This document shows, one piece after another, positions 33,330 through 41,399 of a stretch of DNA of 53,540 nucleotides. Positions within the stretch are counted from its first letter, which is position 1. Every line of letters begins with the position of its first letter. The translations under genes were made by a program, and so were the position numbers. The DNA comes from Bacillota bacterium (GTDB lineage Bacteria > Bacillota_I > Bacilli_A > RF39 > UBA660), in the NCBI GenBank assembly GCA_003149915.1, contig QAMK01000023.1, positions 1 to 53,540 of the forward strand. The letters are read 5' to 3'. Under the pieces are notes generated by a model. The model saw nothing but the letters and a program-made list of their open reading frames with translations, made no database searches and had not been told where the DNA came from.

Positions 33330-33935
33330 TTATCTTCTTTCAGTTACAGCGATGCCATCCCCTACTTCGTGGATGACTGTCTTGTATTTTAAATTCGTTT
33401 GTAAATAAGAAATGTATTCTTTAATCTTGCGAACAAGACCACGTACATTCTTACTTTGAATTTCATTTTCATCTTTGTTGACAAGTCCATGAAAGCCCAT
33501 ATTATCTGTAATAATAAAGCCTTTTGGAGCAAGATTTTTTTCGTACCGTTCAAAAAACTTAATGTTTTGTCCCTTGGCAGCATCAATAAAAATCAAGTCG
33601 AACTCGCCTTCAATTTCTGCTTCCAAAGCATCTTTAAATATCAAAGTGATACGATCTTCTAAACCGAACAATTTGACATTCTTGACAGCTTCCAAATATC
33701 GTTCGCTATCACGTTCGATAGAAGTGATTTTAACATTAGGATCAGAAAGCGCCATCATGATAGCAGAATATCCAATGGCCGTACCAAGTTCCAAAACGGA
33801 ACGAATACGATGTTCTTTGATGAAATTTGTAATGAAGTCTGCTGTCTCATCTACCATAATTGGAACATCTTTCATAGCAGCATACTGTTTTAACTTTTTG
33901 ACTTCTTCAATTGTATTAAATGCTTCCTCTTTCAA
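33330..33935 (-). CDS. trmR: tRNA 5-hydroxyuridine methyltransferase (TrmR/YrrM-like O-methyltransferase)
   Basis: A 202-residue SAM-dependent class I methyltransferase. The SAM motif is VLELGTAIGYSAIMMA, followed by ITSIERDSERYLEA (acidic ribose-binding residue) and FDLIFIDAAKGQ, then IITDNMGFHG. The B. subtilis orthologue methylates ho5U34 to mo5U34. It is placed directly before the hydroxylase genes. A GTG at 33944 overlaps the purine-rich Shine-Dalgarno (AAAGGGTG), so TTG at 33935 is the likely start. Confidence 0.87.
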   Translation of the reverse strand: MKEEAFNTIEEVKKLKQYAAMKDVPIMVDETADFITNFIKEHRIRSVLELGTAIGYSAIMMALSDPNVKITSIERDSERYLEAVKNVKLFGLEDRITLIFKDALEAEIEGEFDLIFIDAAKGQNIKFFERYEKNLAPKGFIITDNMGFHGLVNKDENEIQSKNVRGLVRKIKEYISYLQTNLKYKTVIHEVGDGIAVTERR

Positions 33936-33967
33936 AATAATCACCCTTTCTCATTCATAGAAAAGAC

Positions 33968-35044
33968 TTATCGTCCTTGATTAATATCTTGTAATTCTAA
34001 TTTTTTAGCCTCAAAATCTTGACTATTGTCGAAGAAAAACGTCTGTGCTAATTGAATGTTAGCAATAAAATACAAATAATCGGTTTCAGTCGGATGAATG
34101 GCAGCTTCGATACTAGATTTGGATACCGTACAGATTGGTCCAACTGGCAATTTTCCATTCATACTGCCATCGATTAATCGCGTATTGTATGGACTTTGCG
34201 TCTGGTATTGTGCCGCAGTAAGTACCTGTGTGGCATCATCAATTCGCAAAGCATATCGAGTCGTAACATCACTTCCCAAACTCATGTTAGAATCGATACG
34301 ATTGATAAATACACTGACGATATCAGCACGATCGTTACCGATTCCCTCTTTTTCTGCCATACTAGCAAGAGTTAATAACTCATGAACAGAAAAACGACTT
34401 GCTTCAATATCAGAACGATACGGTTCTAACACTTGTTCCATCTCATCCAACATCGTTGCAAATATCGTCTCGATAGAAACATCTTTTGAAGCGAAGTTAT
34501 AAGTGTCTGGGAATAAATATCCTTCTAACGAATAATAAATTTCAGGATCTTTAATAGCATCTGTTAAAAACCAATACTCTTCAATTAAAGAATCCAAATA
34601 CGTTTCATCTTCTAATAAAGCGAAAACTTCATCTTCCGTATGATTTGTATTGCTTGCAATTAAACGAGCGACCTCGCGCATCGTAATTCCTTCTCGGAAC
34701 TGAATCTGAATCTCATTTGGATTATAATTATTACCAGCTGTAAGGGTATCGACAATCGTCTCTACATTCATACTAGGACTTAACGTATAAACACCTGCTT
34801 TTAAATCATTTACCTGAAATATTTTTAAATAAATAAGAAAAAATGTTTTGCTACGAATCAGTCCTTCCTGCTCTAGTTGCTCTGCAATTTGAGAAGAAGA
34901 AGAACCGGAAGCAATCGTTACTTCCTTGGTCTCTTCGCTAGAAGAAACAGCAGAAATATTATAGTTGTATACGGTACATGCGCAAATAATAGCCGTAGCC
35001 ACTAAAATTAACGCACATAACATAATTGTGCTTAATTTTTTCAT
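33968..35044 (-). CDS. mltG: Endolytic murein transglycosylase MltG
   Basis: 358 residues. It has one N-terminal membrane helix (about 7-25), an extracytoplasmic LysM-like segment (GSSSSQIAEQLEQEGLI), and the YceG catalytic domain with the catalytic Glu in LLTLASMAEKEGIGND. The terminal signature SPYNTRLIDGSMNGKLPVGP and DYLYFIA is also present. It cleaves nascent glycan strands at the membrane. It lies between the DUF1292 gene and trmR as in B. subtilis yrrL. Confidence 0.95.
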   Translation of the reverse strand: MKKLSTIMLCALILVATAIICACTVYNYNISAVSSSEETKEVTIASGSSSSQIAEQLEQEGLIRSKTFFLIYLKIFQVNDLKAGVYTLSPSMNVETIVDTLTAGNNYNPNEIQIQFREGITMREVARLIASNTNHTEDEVFALLEDETYLDSLIEEYWFLTDAIKDPEIYYSLEGYLFPDTYNFASKDVSIETIFATMLDEMEQVLEPYRSDIEASRFSVHELLTLASMAEKEGIGNDRADIVSVFINRIDSNMSLGSDVTTRYALRIDDATQVLTAAQYQTQSPYNTRLIDGSMNGKLPVGPICTVSKSSIEAAIHPTETDYLYFIANIQLAQTFFFDNSQDFEAKKLELQDINQGR

Positions 35045-35064
35045 ACTTACTCCTTAGCAGAAAC

Positions 35065-35370
35065 TTATTGATTCGTAGAACCCTCTTCTGAAGAAGCATC
35101 TTGCTTATTGCGAACTTCTTCTTGTAAAGTTTCTAAAATCGTTTCAATTACTTTCCACTCTTTTTCAGTTGTAATCGGTTCTAATTTTGTATTTTCATCA
35201 TTTGGATCAAAGATAGAAGCAAATACTTGAATGTTTCCCTCTTGGTCTCTTGAGTTATCGGTGTAAACAATGTAGCTTTTCTTCGTTTCATCACTATCGA
35301 ATGTAAATAGGACGTTACAAGTAACTTCAGTCCCATCATTCGTAATTAATTTAAATGTATTTTTATCCAT
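35065..35370 (-). CDS. DUF1292 family protein (YrzB-like)
   Basis: A 101-residue acidic protein. It has the DUF1292 pattern of short beta strands (FKLITNDGTEVTCNVLFTFD, KKSYIVYTDNS, IQVFASIFDP) followed by a helix with KEWKVIETILETLQEE. Function is unknown in the family. Its position between ruvX and mltG is conserved in Firmicutes. Confidence 0.88.
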   Translation of the reverse strand: MDKNTFKLITNDGTEVTCNVLFTFDSDETKKSYIVYTDNSRDQEGNIQVFASIFDPNDENTKLEPITTEKEWKVIETILETLQEEVRNKQDASSEEGSTNQ

Positions 35371-35371
35371 A

Positions 35372-35791
35372 TTATATTCTTCCTTTCTGATCTAAATAAC
35401 TTTGTAAAATAATGGTAGCAGCAACCCCGTCTACTACTTGACGACGTTTTTTGCGTGAGGTGTCATTTTGAAGTAAAACATGTTGAGCCTGTACAGTCGT
35501 AAGTCGTTCATCGATCAAATGAACCGGTAAGCCAAGATGACTTTCTAATTCATGCTGAAACCAGATACTGAGATTTCCTTTCTCGCCAATCGTGTTGTTC
35601 ATGTTTTTAGGAAGACCCAGTACAATCTCATCCACTTTTTTTTCTTTGACAATTTCCTGAATTTTTGGAATCAAAGACGAGTATTCTTCATTATGGCGAA
35701 TCACCCCATAATTGCTAGCAATCGTTCCTGTTACATCAGAAACAGCAACTCCTAACGTACGGCTTCCTAAATCGAGTCCTAAATAACGCAC
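35372..35791 (-). CDS. ruvX: RuvX/YqgF family Holliday-junction resolvase-like RNase H fold protein
   Basis: 139 residues. The N-terminal metal-binding motif is YLGLDLGSRTLGVAVSD. Other family motifs are DEIVLGLPKNMNN, VHLIDERLTTVQA and the C-terminal DGVAATIILQSYLD. YqgF proteins act in rRNA processing and possibly in recombination. The start is GTG overlapping the ireB stop by one base (TAGTG), with AAAGGAG upstream. Confidence 0.94.
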   Translation of the reverse strand: MRYLGLDLGSRTLGVAVSDVTGTIASNYGVIRHNEEYSSLIPKIQEIVKEKKVDEIVLGLPKNMNNTIGEKGNLSIWFQHELESHLGLPVHLIDERLTTVQAQHVLLQNDTSRKKRRQVVDGVAATIILQSYLDQKGRI

Positions 35792-36036
35792 TACTTGATG
35801 TACTCCTTTAAAAGCAACGCAACAATCGTACTACGATCCAGTTTCGTTATCTTTTTTCTAGCATCTTGATACGACGAAATAAAACCAGGATCCCCACTAA
35901 TTAAGTATCCGACAATTTGATTCGTCGGATTGTATCCTTTCTCTCTTAAGGAATCCCAAACTTCACGTAATGTATTTCTTACTTCTGTATGTGCCAAATC
36001 ATCCAAAGAAAACGCTTTGGTTTTCTCTAACTCCAT
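35791..36036 (-). CDS. ireB: IreB family regulatory phosphoprotein
   Basis: An 81-residue protein of the DUF965/IreB family (KTKAFSLDDLAHTEVRNTLR, GYNPTNQIVGYLISGDP, KKITKLDRSTIVALLLKEYI). The Enterococcus homologue is a substrate of the Ser/Thr kinase IreK. An upstream in-frame ATG at 36051 has no good Shine-Dalgarno, whereas GGTGA precedes the ATG at 36036. It heads the conserved ireB-ruvX-DUF1292 operon. Confidence 0.93.
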   Translation of the reverse strand: MELEKTKAFSLDDLAHTEVRNTLREVWDSLREKGYNPTNQIVGYLISGDPGFISSYQDARKKITKLDRSTIVALLLKEYIK

Positions 36037-36105
36037 ATAATCACCATCCAATACATAACAATATCATAGCATAATTTGAGCATCCTTTTCAAGATAACGG
36101 GACAG

Positions 36106-36133
36106 AAAAAAACTTGGTTTTCCAAGTTTTTTA
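36106..36133 (-). terminator. Bidirectional terminator downstream of the prepilin pseudogene
   Basis: AACTTGG-TTTT-CCAAGTT flanked by A run and T run on both sides, usable in either direction. Confidence 0.75.
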
Positions 36134-36148
36134 TCAATAATTGCTGAA

Positions 36149-36514
36149 CTAACTTTCAATGTTATATGACGTTAAAATACTTTCTCGATTAAGTCCAACT
36201 GTTTCAGTGATAGAATTGCTACTTTCTTGATTCTTCTCTTCCAATCTGCTCATACCAATTCGCAATCCAGAACGATAAGATTTTTTCCAAAACCATTTGC
36301 ATAGACCAATATAATAAATTCCTGTTATCGGTTAAATACATGTACTGTTACAAATACACTCGCACTTCGACCAACACAATCATCCAAGAGATTACTTAAC
36401 TTCCAAACAGATATGATGTCACTACAGGTACCGCAATTAAAGCGATCACGCCTAAAATGACGACGACCGCTATTAGTTCATTAATGTAAACCCTTTTCTA
36501 TTACTTTTCTTCAT
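36149..36514 (-). pseudogene. Frameshifted type IV prepilin-like gene
   Basis: From the ATG at 36514 (preceded by AGGTGA) the minus strand reads MKKSNRKGFTLMN then stop. Restoring one T in ATTAATGAACT gives GFTLIELIAVVVILGVIALI and AVPVVTSYLFGS, a classical prepilin N-terminus with Glu at +5. Further stops follow. A later fragment in another frame (GIYYIGLCKWF...SYNIES) ends at TAG 36149-36151, before a terminator. The gene is therefore broken at least twice. It fills the otherwise empty 36052-36528 interval and follows the 254-residue anchored protein by 14 nt. Confidence 0.75.
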
Positions 36515-36528
36515 CGAATCACCTGTTT

Positions 36529-37293
36529 CTAATCTTCTTCAGGTAAAATGATTCCCGTTTCATCCTCTTTTTGTTCAATAACCGTTACTTCTGGTAATGC
36601 CAAATCTGTAACAGCATTAAAATCACTAAATACATATTCAAAATTGACACCATCTAGTTGAAACGTCAACGAAGATAAATATTCCCCGTTACTATTAACT
36701 GTAATTACTACATCATCCGTAATGGATTCAAAATCGATATCAGCAATTTCTTTTACGATATCTAAATAAGTAAACATATAATTATATGCTTGCAAATTAG
36801 GAATAACGTACTCGACAGTATCATCATCCACAACATTCTTTGCACTATTTTGATCAAGTACCGTATAAATAGCTTTTAAGTCATAAATTCCTTCAAAATG
36901 ATCCATCGTATTTCCGATTTCACTCAAATAATATAAATCTAAATTCTCATAATCGACAAAATATCTGCTAAGTAGTGACTCATCTGGTGTCGTTTTCTGC
37001 TCTGTAATCTCTTGATAAGAATCATCGATATTACTAGTAAACACCAAAGAACTATCATCTTTAGAAATTGTAAACCGAATTTTATAGTTCGTTGCATTTA
37101 CCGTATTGTTGTAGGCATCATCAAATAAGACAGTTTGGCCAGTACTTCCACCATTATCATTCTTTTTACCACCTAAAGCAACAAAGAAAACAATTGCCAA
37201 AACGATTACTACAATAACAGCAATTCCAATAAATAAAAACAACTTTTTCTTTTGATTATTTAACTTTTTATTCATTTTCTTATTCATAAACAT
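36529..37293 (-). CDS. Membrane-anchored extracytoplasmic protein, unknown
   Basis: 254 residues. It has a Lys/Asn-rich N-terminus, one membrane helix (about 17-40, LFLFIGIAVIVVIVLAIVFF), a short Gly/Asn linker, then a beta-rich outer domain (YKIRFTISKDDSSLVFTSNI, VVITVNSNGEYLSSLTFQLD) resembling lipoprotein-like domains of the LolA or DUF type. No lipobox Cys is present. The next gene downstream was a prepilin (now broken), so it may have belonged to a surface-fibre operon. Function is unknown. Confidence 0.7.
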   Translation of the reverse strand: MFMNKKMNKKLNNQKKKLFLFIGIAVIVVIVLAIVFFVALGGKKNDNGGSTGQTVLFDDAYNNTVNATNYKIRFTISKDDSSLVFTSNIDDSYQEITEQKTTPDESLLSRYFVDYENLDLYYLSEIGNTMDHFEGIYDLKAIYTVLDQNSAKNVVDDDTVEYVIPNLQAYNYMFTYLDIVKEIADIDFESITDDVVITVNSNGEYLSSLTFQLDGVNFEYVFSDFNAVTDLALPEVTVIEQKEDETGIILPEED

Positions 37294-37364
37294 ACACTCC
37301 TATCCTAATAAAAATTATAAAATAGATTACCAAATAAATCAATTGAAAAAGAATAATAGAAATT

Positions 37365-37390
37365 AAAAAATCGGAAAAACTCCGATTTTA
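37365..37390 (-). terminator. Terminator of gluP
   Basis: ATCGGA-GTTTT-TCCGAT followed by TTTTTAATTT on the minus strand, overlapping the gluP stop. Confidence 0.8.
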
Positions 37391-38524
37391 ATGAGCTGCA
37401 AAAATTGCCATGTATCCTAAAAAAACCGTAAACAAAATGAGTACAATCCAACCGTTTACTTTTTCAAATGTACTACTCTTATATTTAACACCTAATGCAA
37501 GTGTCATCAAGACGCCACCGATAAGACCTCCAATATGAGCAAAATTATCAATTCCAGGTACCATAAATCCCAATAATAAATTGACAATGATTAACGGAAT
37601 AATTTGACTTCTTAAAACGTTTCCTAAATAGACACGATAATGATATCCAAAATATAACAGAGAACCCAATAGTCCAAAGATAGCACCGGACGCACCAACA
37701 GATGCATAAGAGCTTACAGTAATCGATAACAAGCTGCCTGCTAAAGCACTAAATAAATAGATGAGACAAAACTTAAATTTACCCATGTAGCTTTCTACTT
37801 GACTGCCGACAATATACAGCGAATACATATTGACTACTAAATGTAGCAACCCGCCGTGAATAAATGCGGATGTAAACAAACGATAATATTGTCCTGCTCG
37901 TACAGCATCACCATAGTTACAAAACAAATTCGTAATGTAATTAAAATGTCCTGACAACATCATAAGTAGAAAAATAACAACGTTAGCACCAATTAGTGCA
38001 TATGTAACAACTGGCACTTTCGGTTCGAACACTTCCTGATTTCTCTTAGCATCGCTTAAATTCTTACGATTGATATCGTTCGTAATCTTCAAGAAAAGTT
38101 GCATCCCCTCTTCATTGAATTCCATCTTCTTTGTAATATCTGGCAGATGTTTTAAAACATCTTGATATTTATCTAAATCTTTTTCAGAATCTAAGTACAT
38201 GCTATCGATACTCTTCTCTTCCGGCAATGCGAGATCATCACCGAGATCCGTATAGATACTGAGTGTTGGCAAATGAAATGAAAATGTCTTCGCCTTAATC
38301 TTAGACATAATACGTTTTGTTTTATAAACATCAAATTGCATTTGTTCCTCATTGTGAATATGACTAGATACAATTCTAACCACCTTATAATCACAATCCA
38401 AATTCTCTAACCAAATTTCATTTTCAATTCCCTGTAAGATAATCGGGTTGTAATTTAAATCCGTGATGAAATAATGCAATAACTTGATGACAATTTCATT
38501 TTTTTGATTAATAGAATCTTCCAT
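37388..38524 (-). CDS. gluP: Rhomboid family intramembrane serine protease (GluP/YqgP-like)
   Basis: 378 residues. A cytoplasmic N-terminal domain of ~165 residues is followed by seven predicted membrane helices. The rhomboid motifs are HGGLLHLVVNMYSLYIVG, the nucleophile Ser in SVGASGAIFGLLGSLLYFG, and the catalytic His in NFAHIGGLIGGVL. The Bacillus homologue cleaves membrane proteins, including the MgtE magnesium transporter. AAGGGGTGTG precedes the ATG. Confidence 0.93.
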   Translation of the reverse strand: MEDSINQKNEIVIKLLHYFITDLNYNPIILQGIENEIWLENLDCDYKVVRIVSSHIHNEEQMQFDVYKTKRIMSKIKAKTFSFHLPTLSIYTDLGDDLALPEEKSIDSMYLDSEKDLDKYQDVLKHLPDITKKMEFNEEGMQLFLKITNDINRKNLSDAKRNQEVFEPKVPVVTYALIGANVVIFLLMMLSGHFNYITNLFCNYGDAVRAGQYYRLFTSAFIHGGLLHLVVNMYSLYIVGSQVESYMGKFKFCLIYLFSALAGSLLSITVSSYASVGASGAIFGLLGSLLYFGYHYRVYLGNVLRSQIIPLIIVNLLLGFMVPGIDNFAHIGGLIGGVLMTLALGVKYKSSTFEKVNGWIVLILFTVFLGYMAIFAAH

Positions 38525-38561
38525 GGAATCACACCCCTTATAACATAATATTATAACAGAC

Positions 38562-39452
38562 TTATGAACTTTCTTCCAACTTTTCTAAATAATTTGTAAA
38601 CTCTTTTGGAAGTTCAGCTTGAAAAGACATCTTTTTCTTTGTAAATGGATGAACAAATTCCATCTGATAAGAATGAAGAAATTGTCCAAAGTCTGTCTTA
38701 GAGCCCTTCTTTTCATATAGTGGATCGTTGGTAACTGGATGCCCAATGTATGCCATATGAACACGTATCTGGTGAGTACGACCAGTCTCTAATCGTGCTT
38801 CCACTAACGTATTTTGTGAGTATCGCTTTAAAACTTTAAAATGCGTAATAGCTTCTTTTCCGTGTTCAGCGACAACCGCCATCTTTTGGCGATCCGATGG
38901 ATCCCTACCAATCGGTGCATCGATGGTTCCTGTCTCGTGCATGATTTTTCCATCAACCAAAGCCAAATAAATCCGTTTGATTTGTTTTTCCCGAATCATT
39001 TCAGATAACGCGTCCATCGCCTCACTTGTTTTGGCAACCACTAGTAAACCGGACGTATCTTTATCGATACGATGAACAATTCCAGGCCGAACATCCTTGG
39101 TCTTCTGTTTCCCAAAATAAAACAATAATGCATTGACGAGCGTGCCATGAAAATTACCTGCGCCAGGATGAACGACCATACCAGATGCTTTGTTAATGAC
39201 GATTAAGTATTCATCCTCATAGACAATATCAAGTGGAATCTCTTCCGGTACAATCCATTCCTCTTCTTCCGGCATTTCACTCACATGGACAATTGTTCCA
39301 GGCCGACACTTCTTAGAAGCATTCACAATGTTGCCATCTACCGTTACTGCACCAGCATCAATTAATTTAGCTACTTTACTACGACTAATTTCCATCTTAC
39401 TGGAAAGAAATTGATCTAATCTAACGTTTTCTTCTTCGATTTCGAATTTCAT
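38562..39452 (-). CDS. rluD: RluD-family 23S rRNA pseudouridine synthase
   Basis: 296 residues. It has an N-terminal S4 RNA-binding domain (VRLDQFLSSKMEISRSKVAK), and the catalytic Asp is in GIVHRIDKDTSGLLVVAKT. Later signatures are RLETGRTHQIRVHMAYIGHP and DPLYEKKG. A GTG at 39461 is in frame, but it is part of the Shine-Dalgarno (GAGGTGA) for the ATG at 39452. The start lies inside the 3' end of lspA, the Bacillus arrangement (lspA-ylyB). Confidence 0.93.
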   Translation of the reverse strand: MKFEIEEENVRLDQFLSSKMEISRSKVAKLIDAGAVTVDGNIVNASKKCRPGTIVHVSEMPEEEEWIVPEEIPLDIVYEDEYLIVINKASGMVVHPGAGNFHGTLVNALLFYFGKQKTKDVRPGIVHRIDKDTSGLLVVAKTSEAMDALSEMIREKQIKRIYLALVDGKIMHETGTIDAPIGRDPSDRQKMAVVAEHGKEAITHFKVLKRYSQNTLVEARLETGRTHQIRVHMAYIGHPVTNDPLYEKKGSKTDFGQFLHSYQMEFVHPFTKKKMSFQAELPKEFTNYLEKLEESS

Positions 39453-39915
39453 AAACTTCACCTCGACATATTTCTATAAAAAGGAATCCAATTCCAATGA
39501 CAATTCCCATATCAGCCAAATTAAAAACTGGAAATTGGTAACTTCCAAATGTAAAACTCAAGAAATCAATCACATAACCATATAAAATACGGTCGATTAA
39601 ATTTCCTAAAATTCCACCCATGAGAAGCCCATATCCAAAAACACTAATTTTATTAAATTTTTTCTCATAACGCAAATATTCGTTGAGTACAATCAGTGCC
39701 ACTGCACTAACCAAAACTAAGAAAAAGGTACTTCCACCTAAAATTCCCCATGCCGCACCGATATTATGTACTTTCTCTAATGTAAAAAAAGAACCGATGA
39801 TAGGCACAGTAGAAATCAAGTATTCTTCTACCAAATATTTTGTAAATTGATCTAGTACAAATAAAACAATTGCTACGATATAAATATTTTTTTTCAAAGA
39901 TTCTTCACCACTCAA
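39421..39915 (-). CDS. lspA: Lipoprotein signal peptidase (signal peptidase II)
   Basis: 164 residues with four membrane helices. The two catalytic Asp are in GGILGNLIDRILYG and PVFNLADMGIVIG. It removes signal peptides from prolipoproteins in the membrane. It is coupled to rluD by a 32 nt overlap. A TATAAT (39922-39917) lies just before the start, so the leader is very short or the actual start is internal (MKKNIYIVA-like residue 8 region). Confidence 0.95.
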   Translation of the reverse strand: MSGEESLKKNIYIVAIVLFVLDQFTKYLVEEYLISTVPIIGSFFTLEKVHNIGAAWGILGGSTFFLVLVSAVALIVLNEYLRYEKKFNKISVFGYGLLMGGILGNLIDRILYGYVIDFLSFTFGSYQFPVFNLADMGIVIGIGFLFIEICRGEVYEIRNRRRKR

Positions 39916-39922
39916 AATTATA

Positions 39923-39952
39923 GCAAAAAAAAATGACTATTACTAGCCATTT
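39923..39952 (-). terminator. Terminator of the Pro/Val-rich membrane protein gene
   Basis: AAATGGCTA-GTAA-TAGTCATTT (one G-U) followed by eight T on the minus strand, immediately upstream of the lspA -10. Confidence 0.75.
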
Positions 39953-39957
39953 TTCAT

Positions 39958-41295
39958 TTATTCTGTTGTACAAGTATAACCATTAGATTGTTTTACAGTA
40001 GCAATGTTTGCAATGCTTTCTCCTAAACTGTATTCAATATTGATTGGAGACTGAATTACAGTTTCTGGAGTTGCTGTCGGAGTAACTGTTTCTTCTGGAG
40101 TTGCCGTTGCATCTGGCGTAGCAGAAGGTGTTGTCGTACCTGCTAAAGAGGCATTGTAATTTTGAATTTGTGCTAAATCATATAGTAAAGAACGAGTCAA
40201 AGAATTTGCAACTGTCGTATCGCAAGTTGCAACGACACCAGATGTAGCAGGATATTGTTCCATTTCTAACAAACAAGAAGATGTTGCCGTCTCTAATGCA
40301 GTAGCAAAATCCATCGTAGTATTTTCAATTGGTGTAACAACTTCTTCAACTTCAATGTTAGCAAGTTCATCATTTTGACCAGAATAAGTTTCTGTCAAAA
40401 CGCGATGAAGACCAGTCGTCTCATCATCCGTTGTAAGGGTACAAGTTAAAACAGAACTCGTAACTGTAGGTGTAGCCGTTGGAGTTGGCGTAGGCTCTGA
40501 CTCAATTGGATTCATTTGTCTTACAATAAAACTTTGAATATCTGGCAAGAAGATAATGACTGCACCTAAAATGGCAACGATTAAAATAAGACCGATAATC
40601 TTACCGATACCACCCTTTTTAGGAGGCTCCAACTTACCATTCGGATTGTCAAAATTTCCACCATTAATATCGATTGGAGGCGGTGTTCCAGCACCTTCCG
40701 TACTTACTCCAGCTGTAGCTGCCATCACTTCATTTGGATTGGCAATCGTACCGACAACATCTGGATTAGATGCTGGAGATTCTGTAGTTGCTGATGCAAC
40801 TGGTTCTGTAACCTGTGCAGGTTGCAGATTAGAAACAGGTTCTGGATTTACAGGTGCAACAACCGGTTGCTCTACTTGTTGTACAGTTGGCTGCTCTACT
40901 GATTGTACAGTTGGTTGCGCTACTGGCTGAGATGCCGGAACCGGATTGGAAACAGGAGCAACACTTGGAGTAGACTCTACAACTTCCTCAATTGCTTCTG
41001 GTGTAATTGGAGCACTCGTAATTACAGTATTCTCTAGTTCTGGATTATCTGGTGTATTATCGTCCACTGATGCAGCAACATCGACAGATACTGGTTCAGA
41101 AGCAACAGGTTCTGGAACTGGTGCCTGCGTTTGTGGTGCCGGTGTAAGATCCAATGACTCTGGTTCTGTTTGAGGAGCACTAACTGGTGCTGGACTTACT
41201 GGAACTCCAGATGTCACAGGAGGCGTTGTCGTTGTTGTATTGTTAGCTTGACTTACATCATCAAGCAAAGTTTCTGGTTTTTGATTTTGATCCAT
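39958..41295 (-). CDS. Bitopic membrane protein with long Pro/Val/Gln-rich cytoplasmic region
   Basis: 445 residues, not assigned to a family. Residues ~1-215 are low-complexity and rich in P, V, Q, T, E and S, with tandem QPTVQSVEQPTVQQVEQPVV-type repeats. A basic stretch (PPKKGGIGK) precedes one membrane helix (~230-250, IIGLILIVAILGAVIIF), so by the positive-inside rule the repeat region is cytoplasmic. The outer ~190 residues contain Thr/Pro linkers around two small beta segments with several Cys (SVLTCTLTTDDE, SSCLLEMEQ, TTVANSL). It is monocistronic between terminators. Confidence 0.75.
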   Translation of the reverse strand: MDQNQKPETLLDDVSQANNTTTTTPPVTSGVPVSPAPVSAPQTEPESLDLTPAPQTQAPVPEPVASEPVSVDVAASVDDNTPDNPELENTVITSAPITPEAIEEVVESTPSVAPVSNPVPASQPVAQPTVQSVEQPTVQQVEQPVVAPVNPEPVSNLQPAQVTEPVASATTESPASNPDVVGTIANPNEVMAATAGVSTEGAGTPPPIDINGGNFDNPNGKLEPPKKGGIGKIIGLILIVAILGAVIIFLPDIQSFIVRQMNPIESEPTPTPTATPTVTSSVLTCTLTTDDETTGLHRVLTETYSGQNDELANIEVEEVVTPIENTTMDFATALETATSSCLLEMEQYPATSGVVATCDTTVANSLTRSLLYDLAQIQNYNASLAGTTTPSATPDATATPEETVTPTATPETVIQSPINIEYSLGESIANIATVKQSNGYTCTTE

Positions 41296-41375
41296 AAAGA
41301 TTCAACTCCTTTTATTCTATATATAAAATTATAAAATAAAATAAATAGAAAATCAAATCATTTAGAACGACTTCC

Positions 41376-41399
41376 AAAAAAAAAGATGCAAACGCATCT
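41376..41399 (-). terminator. Terminator of typA
   Basis: AGATGC-GTTT-GCATCT (41384-41399) followed by a run of T on the minus strand. Confidence 0.8.

Noticed and set aside
36052..36528. Structured non-coding RNA in the gap upstream of ireB
   Set aside because: The interval is explained by the frameshifted prepilin remnant and a bidirectional terminator.
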